The notes under the pieces were generated by a model that ran no database searches, was not told the DNA's origin, and saw nothing but the letters and a program-made list of their open reading frames with translations. A DNA stretch of 64,000 bases. It comes from Diacronema lutheri (lineage: Eukaryota > Haptophyta > Pavlovophyceae > Pavlovales > Pavlovaceae). The stretch is taken from the NCBI GenBank assembly GCA_019448385.1, contig JAGTXO010000008.1, positions 62,001-126,000 on the forward strand, written 5' to 3'. Within the stretch, counting starts at the first letter, position 1. Each line of letters opens with the position of its first letter. The position numbers and the translations under genes were made by a program. Below are positions 1-9,900 of this stretch, one piece after another.

Positions 1-1
1 G

Positions 2-133
2 AGGGCGGCGCTGCTCGACCGGTGGCGCGACTCGCTGCTCGGCGCCGTCGTGAGTGGCGGCGTGCTGCAGTACGCCTTCAACGCGCAGATCGAGGGGTGC
101 CCGGTTGACATCCAAAGCGCGCGCGCCGCCTAG
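2..133 (+). CDS. 3' end of an unrecognised protein gene (partial)
   Basis: The first bases of the window read as the last 43 codons of a protein and close at a TAG at 131-133. The peptide is mixed and non-repetitive, with leucine-rich and aromatic stretches (it includes RWRDSLLGAV and LQYAFNAQI). That looks more like a real protein end than the arginine-rich shadow frames around it. The gene begins upstream of the window, so neither domain nor family can be named, and an upstream splice site cannot be excluded. After the stop there are about 150 bp without a recognisable gene before the end of the minus-strand gene at 291. Confidence 0.4.
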   Translation, partial: RAALLDRWRDSLLGAVVSGGVLQYAFNAQIEGCPVDIQSARAA

Positions 134-290
134 ACGACGAACGTCGGCATGGAAAAGGCGCGGCGGCGGGCGCGTGTCCACGGCGGGTTCACTTCGGCGT
201 TCAATTTTGCTACGTAGACGTAGAGTGCGGTCATGATCATTCAGCAGCGGCGTGCCTGCATCGCGCGCGCGCATCTGCGCCCTCCTGGGC

Positions 291-678
291 TCACGACGAG
301 AAGAAGCCGCCGATCGGGGTCCGCTTGGACAGGCCTGTGAAGAGGCTGTCGCTGCCCGACTGATTGACGTAGACCTCCTGCGAGACGCGGCGGGCACACG
401 CATGATCGGGCAAGGCGATGTGCACCGCACGCGAAGAAGCGCTTCCTCGGCTGCGTGCGTGCGGCGCAGGCGCGCGCCTGGCTGTACGGCCGGTCGCCGG
501 GCTTTGGCAGCGGAAGGACGTCCTTTGGCGGCTCGGCACCGAGTTCGATGCGCTCCAAGTGCTCGAGCTGCGTCAATGCTGCGCGAAGTTGGGTACTCCT
601 TGCCTTCTCTCTGGCGTACTCCTCCGCAAGCTCGGCCGGCTTCTTCTCGCGCACCGACTCGAAAAAGTTGGTGGACAT
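291..678 (-). CDS. Small hypothetical protein, two exons, GC-AG intron
   Basis: I do not recognise this protein. Exon 1 (678-478) starts at an ATG and encodes MSTNFFESVREKK, then a charged, probably helical stretch with many Glu, Ala and Arg, then a proline-rich turn. Exon 2 (377-291) encodes EVYVNQSGSDSLFTGLSKR and ends GGFFSS before TGA. The two exons join in phase 0 only if the intron (477-378, 100 nt) uses a GC donor (CAG|GCGCGC) and the acceptor CTCGCAG. No GT donor in the right phase gives this protein. The product would be 95 residues with no membrane segment or signal peptide. It is transcribed divergently from ARF1, across a 403-bp spacer. The gene is likely real because both exons have balanced composition and end cleanly, but the function is unknown. 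Confidence 0.5.
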
Positions 679-1957
<1,279 letters not shown>

Positions 1958-2347
1958 GCGCCTCGTTGCGCGAGCGCGTGCGGACGCGGCTGGCGCGGCC
2001 GTCGCCAGCTCGGGTCGCGCGCGCGCGCGCTGTCGCCGCCAGCGGGCTCTTCACTCCCTGCACTGCCCGAGTGCCGATGTCGGATGTGCAAGGCTGAATG
2101 GTGGCAGCCGTGAGGCCGGCGAGCACCGCCGCTGCTGTTGGCATTGCAAGGCCGCTTGAGGGCCTTGGATGCACACCAGAACCTCAGTCGTGTCTCTAGT
2201 CACGAACTCAACTCACGAGTTCATTCAAACCATATTCATAATCCCCGTGCGCGCCCCTCCTCCCTTTTTCAACCGCGCCGGCGCGGCCGTGCCGGCCGGC
2301 AGCTTCGGAACGCCGGCTGCCTTGACGGCGCCTGCCTTAGCCATCCA

Positions 2348-3240
2348 GGCTGCGCCCTCGCGCTCTGCTGGCCGCGCTCCGCGCGCCCCGCCGCCCCTGC
2401 CCATCGACTGCGCCGGCACCGCGAACAACGTACTTTTCGCCCCGGTCGGTGGGTTTGGGGGTGGCGGGGCGCGCGCGCACGGCCGCACGAGCGACGGCGG
2501 CGTGGCCTTCTCTACGACGAAACCTTCGCTTGCGACGGCTGCGCCCTCGCGCTCTGCTGGCCGCGCTCCGCGCGCCCCGCCGCCCCTGCCCATCGACTGC
2601 GCCGGCACCGCGAACAACGTACTTTTCGCCCCGGTCGGTGGGTTTGGGGGTGGCGGGGCGCGCGCGCACGGCCGCACGAGCGACGGCGGCGTGGCCTTCT
2701 CTACGACGAAACCTTCGCTTGCGACGGCTGCGCCCTCGCGCTCTGCTGGCCGCGCTCCGCGCGCCCCGCCGCCCCTGCCCATCGACTGCGCCGGCACCGC
2801 GAACAACGTACTTTTCGCCCCGGTCGGTGGGTTTGGGGGTGGCGGGGCGCGCGCGCACGGCCGCACGAGCGACGGCGGCGTGGCCTTCTCTACGACGAAA
2901 CCTTCGCTTGCGACGGCTGCGCCCTCGCGCTCTGCTGGCCGCGCTCCGCGCGCCCCGCCGCCCCTGCCCATCGACTGCGCCGGCACCGCGAACAACGTAC
3001 TTTTCGCCCCGGTCGGTGGGTTTGGGGGTGGCGGGGCGCGCGCGCACGGCCGCACGAGCGACGGCGGCGTGGCCTTCTCTACGACGAAACCTTCGCTTGC
3101 GACGGCTGCGCCCTCGCGCTCTGCTGGCCGCGCTCCGCGCGCCCCGCCGCCCCTGCCCATCGACTGCGCCGGCACCGCGAACAACGTACTTTTCGCCCCG
3201 GTCGGTGGGTTTGGGGATGGCGGGGCGCGCGTGCGCGGCC
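2348..3240. repeat. 189-bp minisatellite, four full copies plus a partial fifth
   Basis: The word TGCGCCCTCGCGCTCTGCTG begins at 2351, 2540, 2729, 2918 and 3107, exactly 189 bp apart. The first four copies look identical to the base. The fifth runs to about 3240 with changes appearing near 3215 (GGGGATGG for GGGGGTGG). The period equals 63 codons, so several frames are open through the array on both strands. Near-perfect identity points to recent expansion or ongoing gene-conversion-like homogenisation. I do not claim it is coding. Confidence 0.95.
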
Positions 3241-3577
3241 ACGCGGCCAGCATCGCGGCGCTTGCCACGCTGGCGGCGGGTGGCGGTACGCTTCGCGGCG
3301 GCGGCAGGGGGCTGCGACGCGGCGGGGAGGGCGGCGGCTCGCTGGCGGCGGGCGTCGCGCTCTGCAGCGGCGGCGGGCGGCTTGGCGACGTGGCAGGCGG
3401 CGGCTCGGGGGTGGCGGTCGTCGCCGACGATCTTCGGGCCTCGGCGTGCGCGTGCGCGTCGGCCGGTGGTGTGATTGACGGCGGCCACCGGTGCGGCGGC
3501 GCGCGGGCGGCGGCGCGCGGTGGCTAGGCGCGAGTGGGCCTTTGGGCCTGCTCCGCCTGGCGCCTCGCTGCGCACTT

Positions 3578-3680
3578 CCTGACCCCATCTGTTGACCCGT
3601 CGGAAAGCGTCGTTAGTATATTCATAATTCCTGACCCCATCTGTTGACCCGTCGGAAGCGTCGTTAGTATATTCATAATC
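3578..3680. repeat. 52-bp tandem duplication upstream of IWS1
   Basis: Two head-to-tail copies (3578-3629 and 3630-3680) start CCTGACCCCATCTGTTGACC and end TTAGTATATTCATAAT. The second copy lacks one A (GGAAGC for GGAAAGC). The AT-rich end (ATATTCATAAT) also occurs at about 2232. The second copy ends 35 bp before the IWS1 start codon, so it may carry promoter elements. That role is inference. Confidence 0.9.
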
Positions 3681-3715
3681 AAGCCTCAACTCAAGGAGGT
3701 CGAGAGCCGAACGCG

Positions 3716-5729
3716 ATGGCGGACCCGGAGGAAGCGCGCGACGGGGACGACGACGAGGACGAGCCGGTGGTGCGGCGCACGGCGCGACGTGCACGCCAGG
3801 AGAGCATTGTGCAAATCGACGAGACTGGCTTGGGATCCGTCTCAGGGGACGGGGAGGACGAGGAGGATGCTGTGGTGCGCGGGCCACGCAGCCGCCTTAA
3901 GCGGCCAACGGGAGCCGCGGCGGACGCGACCGCACAGGGCGAGGGCGAGGGCGAGGGCGAGGGCGAGGGCGAGGGCGAGGGCGAGGGCGAGGGTGATGGC
4001 TCTGGTAAGGGCGAGGGTGCTGGCGACGGCGGGAACGTGGACGAGGAGGCTGGCGAGTTGACCCACCGCGACGAGGACGAGGACGAGGCCGACGGCGGCA
4101 CCGCGGCAGGCGAGGGCGATGCCGATGCCGATGCCGATGACGGCGACTATCGGCCGGGAGCCGACGGCGATGCGAGCTCGCGCAAGAAGAAGAAGAAGAA
4201 GAAGAAGGAGCGCGGCACGGGCGAAGAGGAAGAGGGCGAGGGCGAGGGCGAAGAGGGCAAGCAGCACAAGAAGAAGCGGCGCAAGAAGGACAAGCAAGTA
4301 GCGGGCGAGAAGGGTGGCACAAAGGCGGCGCGCAAGCAGCCGAGGCCAAAACGCGCGGCAGCGGCCGCCGCAGAGGCAAGCAACTTTGGCGGAGAGCTCG
4401 ACGGCGAGGAGGGTGCCGCCGCGGCTGCCGAAGCTGCCACCGCCGCCGGGGCCGAGGACGATGATGGCGCACGCGCCGTATACGCGGGCGAGGAGGGCGA
4501 GGAGGGCGACACAGGGCAGGAGGGCGCGCGCGGCGCCGATTCGGGCATGAAGTCTGAATTCGACGCGATGCTCGAGCGGCTGAAGCGCAAGAAGAAGGTG
4601 GAGCGCCCGCAGGAGGAGCTCGTCGCCGAGGCGGTCGACTTTCTCACGAGGATGGACGACTGCGCCGCGTCAGACTTTGAGGCGCACCGCGAGGGGCAGC
4701 CGGCCGTCCGGAAGGTGCGCGCGGCAGATGGGCGAAAGGGGGGGAAAGGGAAGGGGGGGGGGGGCGGATAAGGTGCGGCGAGGAGCATACCGCGGGCCTC
4801 GTTGCTTGCTGCACTGCGCGTGCGCTGCCCACGTCCTTCACTGCCCGCATGTGCCCTCCCCCCCCCCCCCCCCCTCCCCCTCCCCAGCTTGGCTTCATGG
4901 GCGCGATGGAGGCCGAGTTCAAGAAGGAGTTTCTGCACGACGTGCTCATCGATCGCGGCGCGCTGCACTCGCTCGCAAAGTGGCTTGCGCCCCTCTCGGA
5001 CGGCACGCTGCCCAACGAGAGCGTGCGCTCCGCCGTGATCCGCTCGCTCGGCATGTTCGAGTGCGGCGATGATTTCAAGGTGCGAAGCGGGCGGCGTACC
5101 TTCTCGCGGTCGATGCCTGCCGCGAACGTGCTGGCGCAGCCGCTCGCGCTCGCCTCCGCGCGCCGCGTCAGCTCGCCTCGCCTCGCATCCAACCTGACTC
5201 GGCGTCGCCATGCGTGTGCGCGCAGGAGCGGCTGCGCTCGTCCGGCGTGGGCAAGTACGTCATGCTGCTCTCAAAGCACTCGGACGAGAACCTCGTCAAC
5301 AAGCGGCGCTGCCTCGCGCTGATCGAGCGGTGGATGCGCCCCGTCTACAAGAAGTCGATCGAGTACACGAGCGCCGCGCAGCTCGCGCGGCCGCGTGCGC
5401 CGGGCGAGCGCGCGCGGCCAGCGCTGCAGGCCGCAGCGAACGCGGGTGGCGGCGCGGCGGGCCCGAGCACGCGCGACATGCTCGCGGCGGACGAGAGCGC
5501 GCCCAAGCCTGGAGAGGCGGGCTTCCGTTACCACGCGTCCATCCCCGAGGCGCTCGCGATGGACTTCAAGCTGATGCCGCAGTCGAACGCGCAGCCGCGC
5601 GCGTCCAAGAAGTACGACAAGGAGAGCGCAAAGGGCAAGCTGAGCAGCAAGTTCCTCGCGCTCAAGCGCGGGACGGGCGGCAAGCGCTCACAGGCCGAAA
5701 GCATCTCGATCGAGGGGCGCAACCTCTGA
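3716..5729 (+). CDS. IWS1: Transcription elongation factor IWS1/Spn1
   Basis: A nuclear factor that binds Spt6 and RNA polymerase II during elongation and links transcription to mRNA processing. Exons 3716-4714, 4888-5079 and 5226-5729 join with two GT-AG introns into 564 residues. The first third is acidic and low complexity, with (GE)n from a GAGGGC hexanucleotide run, lysine blocks and alanine blocks, as expected for the disordered IWS1 N-terminus. The conserved core begins near SEFDAMLERLKRKKK. It continues through FLHDVLIDRGALHSLAKWL and VNKRRCLALIERWMRPVYKK, which match the TFIIS N-terminal-like helical fold of Spn1. The tail ends ISIEGRNL. The first intron contains both a G-rich and a C-rich homopolymer tract directly before its CCCCAG acceptor. 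Identification rests on the core; the acidic arm is not diagnostic. Confidence 0.9.
3941..3990. repeat. GAGGGC hexanucleotide run inside IWS1
   Basis: About eight tandem GAGGGC units encode alternating Gly and Glu in the acidic arm of IWS1. The frame is kept, as expected for a coding microsatellite of six bases. Confidence 0.85.
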
Positions 5730-5819
5730 GCGCATGCGCGCAGCGTTGGGCCCACCCGCACTGCCCGCTTCGCGTCTCACGTCAACCAGAGTGAGTGACA
5801 GTCACCGTCAAAGACCGAC

Positions 5820-5842
5820 TCCCCCCCCCCCCCCCCCCCCCC
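5820..5842. repeat. Poly-C tract between convergent genes
   Basis: A run of over 20 C residues sits in the 161-bp gap between the 3' ends of IWS1 and the minus-strand gene at 5891. It resembles the C tracts seen in introns of this window but is not flanked by splice sites that would place it in either gene. Confidence 0.85.
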
Positions 5843-5890
5843 GAAACCCGTTCAAGGCGCCGAGGCTCGACCACGAGCCACGTGCGCGTG

Positions 5891-6865
5891 CTACTTAATC
5901 GCGTTTTTGACCGTGTCGAGCGCCGCCGCGAGCTCGGCCTTGTCCTCGGCCGAAAGCGCCGGCCCGGCGCGCCACTGCGCGAGCAGCTCAAGCGCGCGCT
6001 TAGCGACGATGTCCGCCTCAAGCTGCGCCTTGGCGCAGTTGAGGTCGGCGAGCAACTGCTGCAGCTGCGCGCGCGACATGCCAGCACCGCCATACTGCGC
6101 CCACGTCGCAAGTGAGTCGACGAGCGCAGGCGGCGCAAGGAGGGGCGCGGCAAGCGGTGCGGCAGCGGACGGCGCGCGCGGCGGGGCCGGCTCGGGCATC
6201 TCGGCTGCGACCGGTGCTGGCGCGGGCGCCGGCGCGTACGGCGGTGGCGCAGGCGCGGGCGCGGGTACGGGCGCGGGCGTGGCCGAGGCGCGTGCCGCGG
6301 GTTTCGCGCCGCCCGCGAGCGCCGCAAAGCTGTCGGCGGCGACGAGCCCGCCGACGGCCGACGGCGCTGGTGAGGCGGCTGCGGGTGCGGGCGGCGGCAG
6401 CGGCGGCGGTGCGACCGGCTCGCGCGCGCGCGCCGTCGTTGCGCCGCCCGCAAGCGCGGCAAAGCTATCGGCTGCGACGACGCCGCCCGTCGCCGCAGCC
6501 GCCGGCGCGAGCGATGGCGGCGGCGCGGCTGGCGAGCTCGTGACTGGCACGGGTGGCGGCGGCGCGATGACTGGCTGGACACCTTTCGCCGCCTTGGTCT
6601 CCGCCGCCTTGCGCTCCGACCACTCCTGAAGCATCCGCTTGGCCATGTTCCGCCGCTCATCGGGCGAGAGCCGCATCGCCTCCTCGCGCCGGCGCTCGAG
6701 CTCCTCGAGCTCGGCGTCGGCGAGGCGCGGGCGCGAGCGGAGGCGCGATGCAGACGCGGGACGCGCCGACTGCCCGACTGCGCGCGCCACGCGCGACACC
6801 AGCGCAGCGTCGCACGGCGCGAGCGCGAGCGCGCAAAGTAGCGCAACGCGCATCGCGACCGCCAT
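5891..6865 (-). CDS. Hypothetical Ala/Pro-rich protein with signal-like leader
   Basis: A single-exon gene of 324 residues that I cannot assign to a family. The N-terminus MAVAMRVALLCALALAPCDA has a basic start, a hydrophobic core and a likely cleavage site near CDA-AL, so it should enter the secretory pathway or, in an alga with a secondary plastid, serve as the first part of a plastid leader. A charged helical segment follows (ELEELERRREEAMRLSPDERRNMAKRML). After it come proline and alanine linkers carrying a twice-repeated block, VAADSFAALAGGA. A C-terminal helical part (QLLADLNCAKAQLEADIVAKRALELL) closes the protein. It is divergent from the channel gene, with 67 bp between start codons. 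The repeated block may be a short binding motif, which is inference. Confidence 0.75.
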   Translation of the reverse strand: MAVAMRVALLCALALAPCDAALVSRVARAVGQSARPASASRLRSRPRLADAELEELERRREEAMRLSPDERRNMAKRMLQEWSERKAAETKAAKGVQPVIAPPPPVPVTSSPAAPPPSLAPAAAATGGVVAADSFAALAGGATTARAREPVAPPPLPPPAPAAASPAPSAVGGLVAADSFAALAGGAKPAARASATPAPVPAPAPAPPPYAPAPAPAPVAAEMPEPAPPRAPSAAAPLAAPLLAPPALVDSLATWAQYGGAGMSRAQLQQLLADLNCAKAQLEADIVAKRALELLAQWRAGPALSAEDKAELAAALDTVKNAIK

Positions 6866-6932
6866 GAACGTGCGATGTCCGGTAGGAAAGAGTCCGGAAT
6901 TATTTCGTCGCCACAGTTCTTGGCATCCGTCA

Positions 6933-9900
6933 ATGACATCGTTTCAACCGATCCAGGAAAGAGAGGGGATGGGCTGGATCTTTGGGGCGGAGCGCGCGTC
7001 GACCGGCCTGAACGCTTCGGCGCACTCGATTTTGAAGAAGGAGAGCGGCGTTAAGCGGCACAAGGCACGCGTCAAGTGGCGCACGCACATCGTCGGCGAA
7101 GACGGCAGCCCGCAGGAAGATGCGAAGCGGCTTGAGCGCACCGCAGACCTCGCGCCGCGCGCGCGGCTGCTCGCATACTTCCGGTCGGTACGCCTGCCCG
7201 CGTTGGTGTACGAGCTCATCATTCTGCCGATGCGCATTGCGTACGACCGCCTCCTCGTCGAGACACCCGCGCTCCTCGTCCTCGACCTGCTCGTCGACAC
7301 GGTCGAGGCGGCGCACATCGTCCAGCGGCTGCGCGAGCGCGCGGCGTGGCGGCAGCCGGAGGCGGCGGCGGCAAAGCACGGCCGCGATGACGCAGTAAAG
7401 GACCAGCCGCCGCTCTACTCGCGCGCGCGCCTCATCGTCGACGTGATCTCTATCCTGCTCAACTACGTTGGCCGGCTCGTGCACTACGTCGCCGGCACCG
7501 ACGCGCTCTTCATCGGCGCGCAGCTGCTGCGCATCGGTCGCATCCACGACTTGGCGGTCTACATGGCAGATATTTCTGCAGACCTGAGCACGAACACCGC
7601 CATTCTCGCCGTCTCCAAGTTTGCGCTCGTCGCGTTCGCCGTGCCCCATTGGATCAGCTGCGGCTGGTGGGCGTCCGCCTTCTACGCGGCCGGGCTGAGC
7701 GAGCAGCAGTCCGAGGTGATCCCGCTCCCATCATGGGTCGCGCAATTTGAGGTGCATACGGGCAACAGCGCGTTTGCCGACGTGGAGACGTCGCTCGCCT
7801 CGCGCTATCTCATCACCACGTACTTTGCGTGGCTCGGCCTCACGTCCAACGGGTACGCGGACATCAAGCTCGCGGGCTCCGAGTCCATCCTCTTCTGCAT
7901 TGCCGTGATGCTCGTGCAGGTTGTTTTTTACGCGTTTGTGCTCGGCACGCTCTTCCACTTCCTCGTGCGCACCGACGATTCGACCGCAAAATTCAAGGAC
8001 CTGCTCAAGGCCGTCGGCGACATCTGCGCAAAGCACGAGCTGCCCAAGTCCGTCTCGGACAAGGTCCGTGCCTACTACGTCTTCCAGCACAGCAAGCAGG
8101 CGTCGGGCACGTTTAGCATCTTCAACCAGCTGCCGGTCACGCTGAAAGTCAAGGTCGCCTCCGCGCAGTATTTTCGGCACGTGGCACACGCGTGGGTCTT
8201 CCGTGGGTGCAACGTGCAGTTGCTCAACCAGGTGGTGATCGCGCTCAAGGAGCTCTACGTCATGCCGCTCGAGGTGCTGCTCAACAAGGGCGACGGCAGC
8301 CGCGAGCTCTTCTGGGTCGTCGACGGCTCGCTCTCCGTGAAGGACGGCGACGTGCACATCGCCACGCTCTCGCCGACGCTCAACGACGGCACCAAGCTGG
8401 GCGACATTGTGGGCGAAATCGCCTTCTTCTTGCGCACGCAGCAGCCTTACACGGTCGCCGCGACCGCGTATGGCGACGTGACGTTGCTCGTGCTGCCGGG
8501 CGTGTTGTACGAGGAGACGATCGCCTCTTACCCTGAGCAGCAGGAGCTCATCATGACCAACATCCACCGCAAATACGGGCTCGACGAGGCGTCCGCACAG
8601 ACGCAGGCGGCGGGCGCGGCCGGCACGGCCAGAAACGAAAACGGCGGCGGCGGCGGCAGCGGCGAGGAGCAGGACGAGTTCGAGGCGCTGCGCTTGTCGA
8701 TTCGCAAGGCGATTGCGCAGCGCGCTGAGGACATGCTCACGCAGATGATGTTCGCCGCGAGCTCGGGCGACGTTGAGACGGTGCGCATGCTCGCGTCGCA
8801 GGGGCTCAAGCTCGACAACGGCAACTACGACGGCCGCACGACACTGCACGTCGCCGCGGCCGAGGGCAATCTCGCCGTCGTTGCGCTGCTGTGCGATCTC
8901 GGCGCGGCGACAAACGTCAAGGACCGCTGGGGGCTCACGCCGCTTGTCGATGCGATCACGCACAAGCACGACGCGGTCGCGGCCAAGCTGCTCGCCGAGG
9001 GCGCGCAGCTCGAGCTCGATGGCTCCGACAGCCTGCTGTTCGCAGCGGTGAGTGCGGGCGACACGCAGCGGATTGCGAGCCTGCTCTCGTTCGGCGTCGA
9101 GATCGACGTGACCACCCACGACAAGCGCACGGCGCTGCACCACGCCGCCACCATCGGCCAGGTGCGCGTCGTCGAGTACCTAATCTCGCGGCTCGCTGAC
9201 GTGAACAAGGCCGACCGGCGCGGCTGGACGCCGCTTGACGATGCGATTCACAATCAGCACCAGATCGTGATGCAGATGCTCAAGCTGGCCGGCTCGATTG
9301 CGTGCGAGAGCGTGCTCGCGACCGAGACGATCAAGGCAGCTGCGTCCGCAGATGTCGACCGGCTGCGCTTCTTGGTCGAAGCGGGCGCGTCGATCAACGT
9401 GCTCGACGTCGACATGCGCACGCCGCTCCACCTCTCCGTGTGCGCCGGCTCGATCTCGACGGTGCAGTACCTCGTCTTTGCAAATGCGGACGTAGAGAAG
9501 CTCGACCGCCGCTCCAACTCGCCGCTCGTCGACGCACTCAACCATTCGAACGAGGCGGCCGCGATCCTCGTCTCTTACTGCGGGCTGCAGCTGCCGTCAA
9601 AGCAGCGCGCCGAGAAAAACCTCGTCGCGATAATGGACGGCGCGAGGGCGCAAGACATGTCGGCGACGAACCGCAAGCTCCGCTTCCGTACCCACCTGCG
9701 CGAGAAGGCTATTGAGGACTCGCAGCGCCGGCAGCGCGAGCTCGGGCACGCGTTCAACACACTTGCGCACGACCTGAGCGTTCTCACGCGCCATTTCACG
9801 ACCATCTACGACGCGCTCGACGAGCGCGCGTCGCGGTGGCTCGAAGCGTACACGGACGCGGACGAGGGCAGCGACGGTGACTCAGCAGCCTCGTCGCAGG

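Larger units (their letters stand above)
1958..3715. other. Long spacer between ARF1 and IWS1, mostly repeats
   Basis: No gene in these 1.76 kb can be supported. The stretch holds a 189-bp tandem array (2348-3240) and a 52-bp duplication (3578-3680). It also holds a small inverted repeat (GAACTC at 2204-2209 with GAGTTC at 2217-2222) next to an AT-rich motif CATATTCATAATC at about 2231-2243. Several frames stay open across the array on both strands, because its period is a multiple of three and stop codons are rare at this GC content. None of the translations resembles a known protein. Confidence 0.6.

Noticed and set aside
2138-3887. Open frames of about 340-520 residues on both strands through the 189-bp repeat
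   Set aside because: All follow from the 3n period and rare stops at high GC; none has a conserved domain or a convincing start.
6639-6932. Upstream extension of the channel frame from an ATG at 6639
   Set aside because: It is Arg/Ser-rich and antisense to the N-terminal part of a convincing minus-strand gene; ATG 6933 is favoured.
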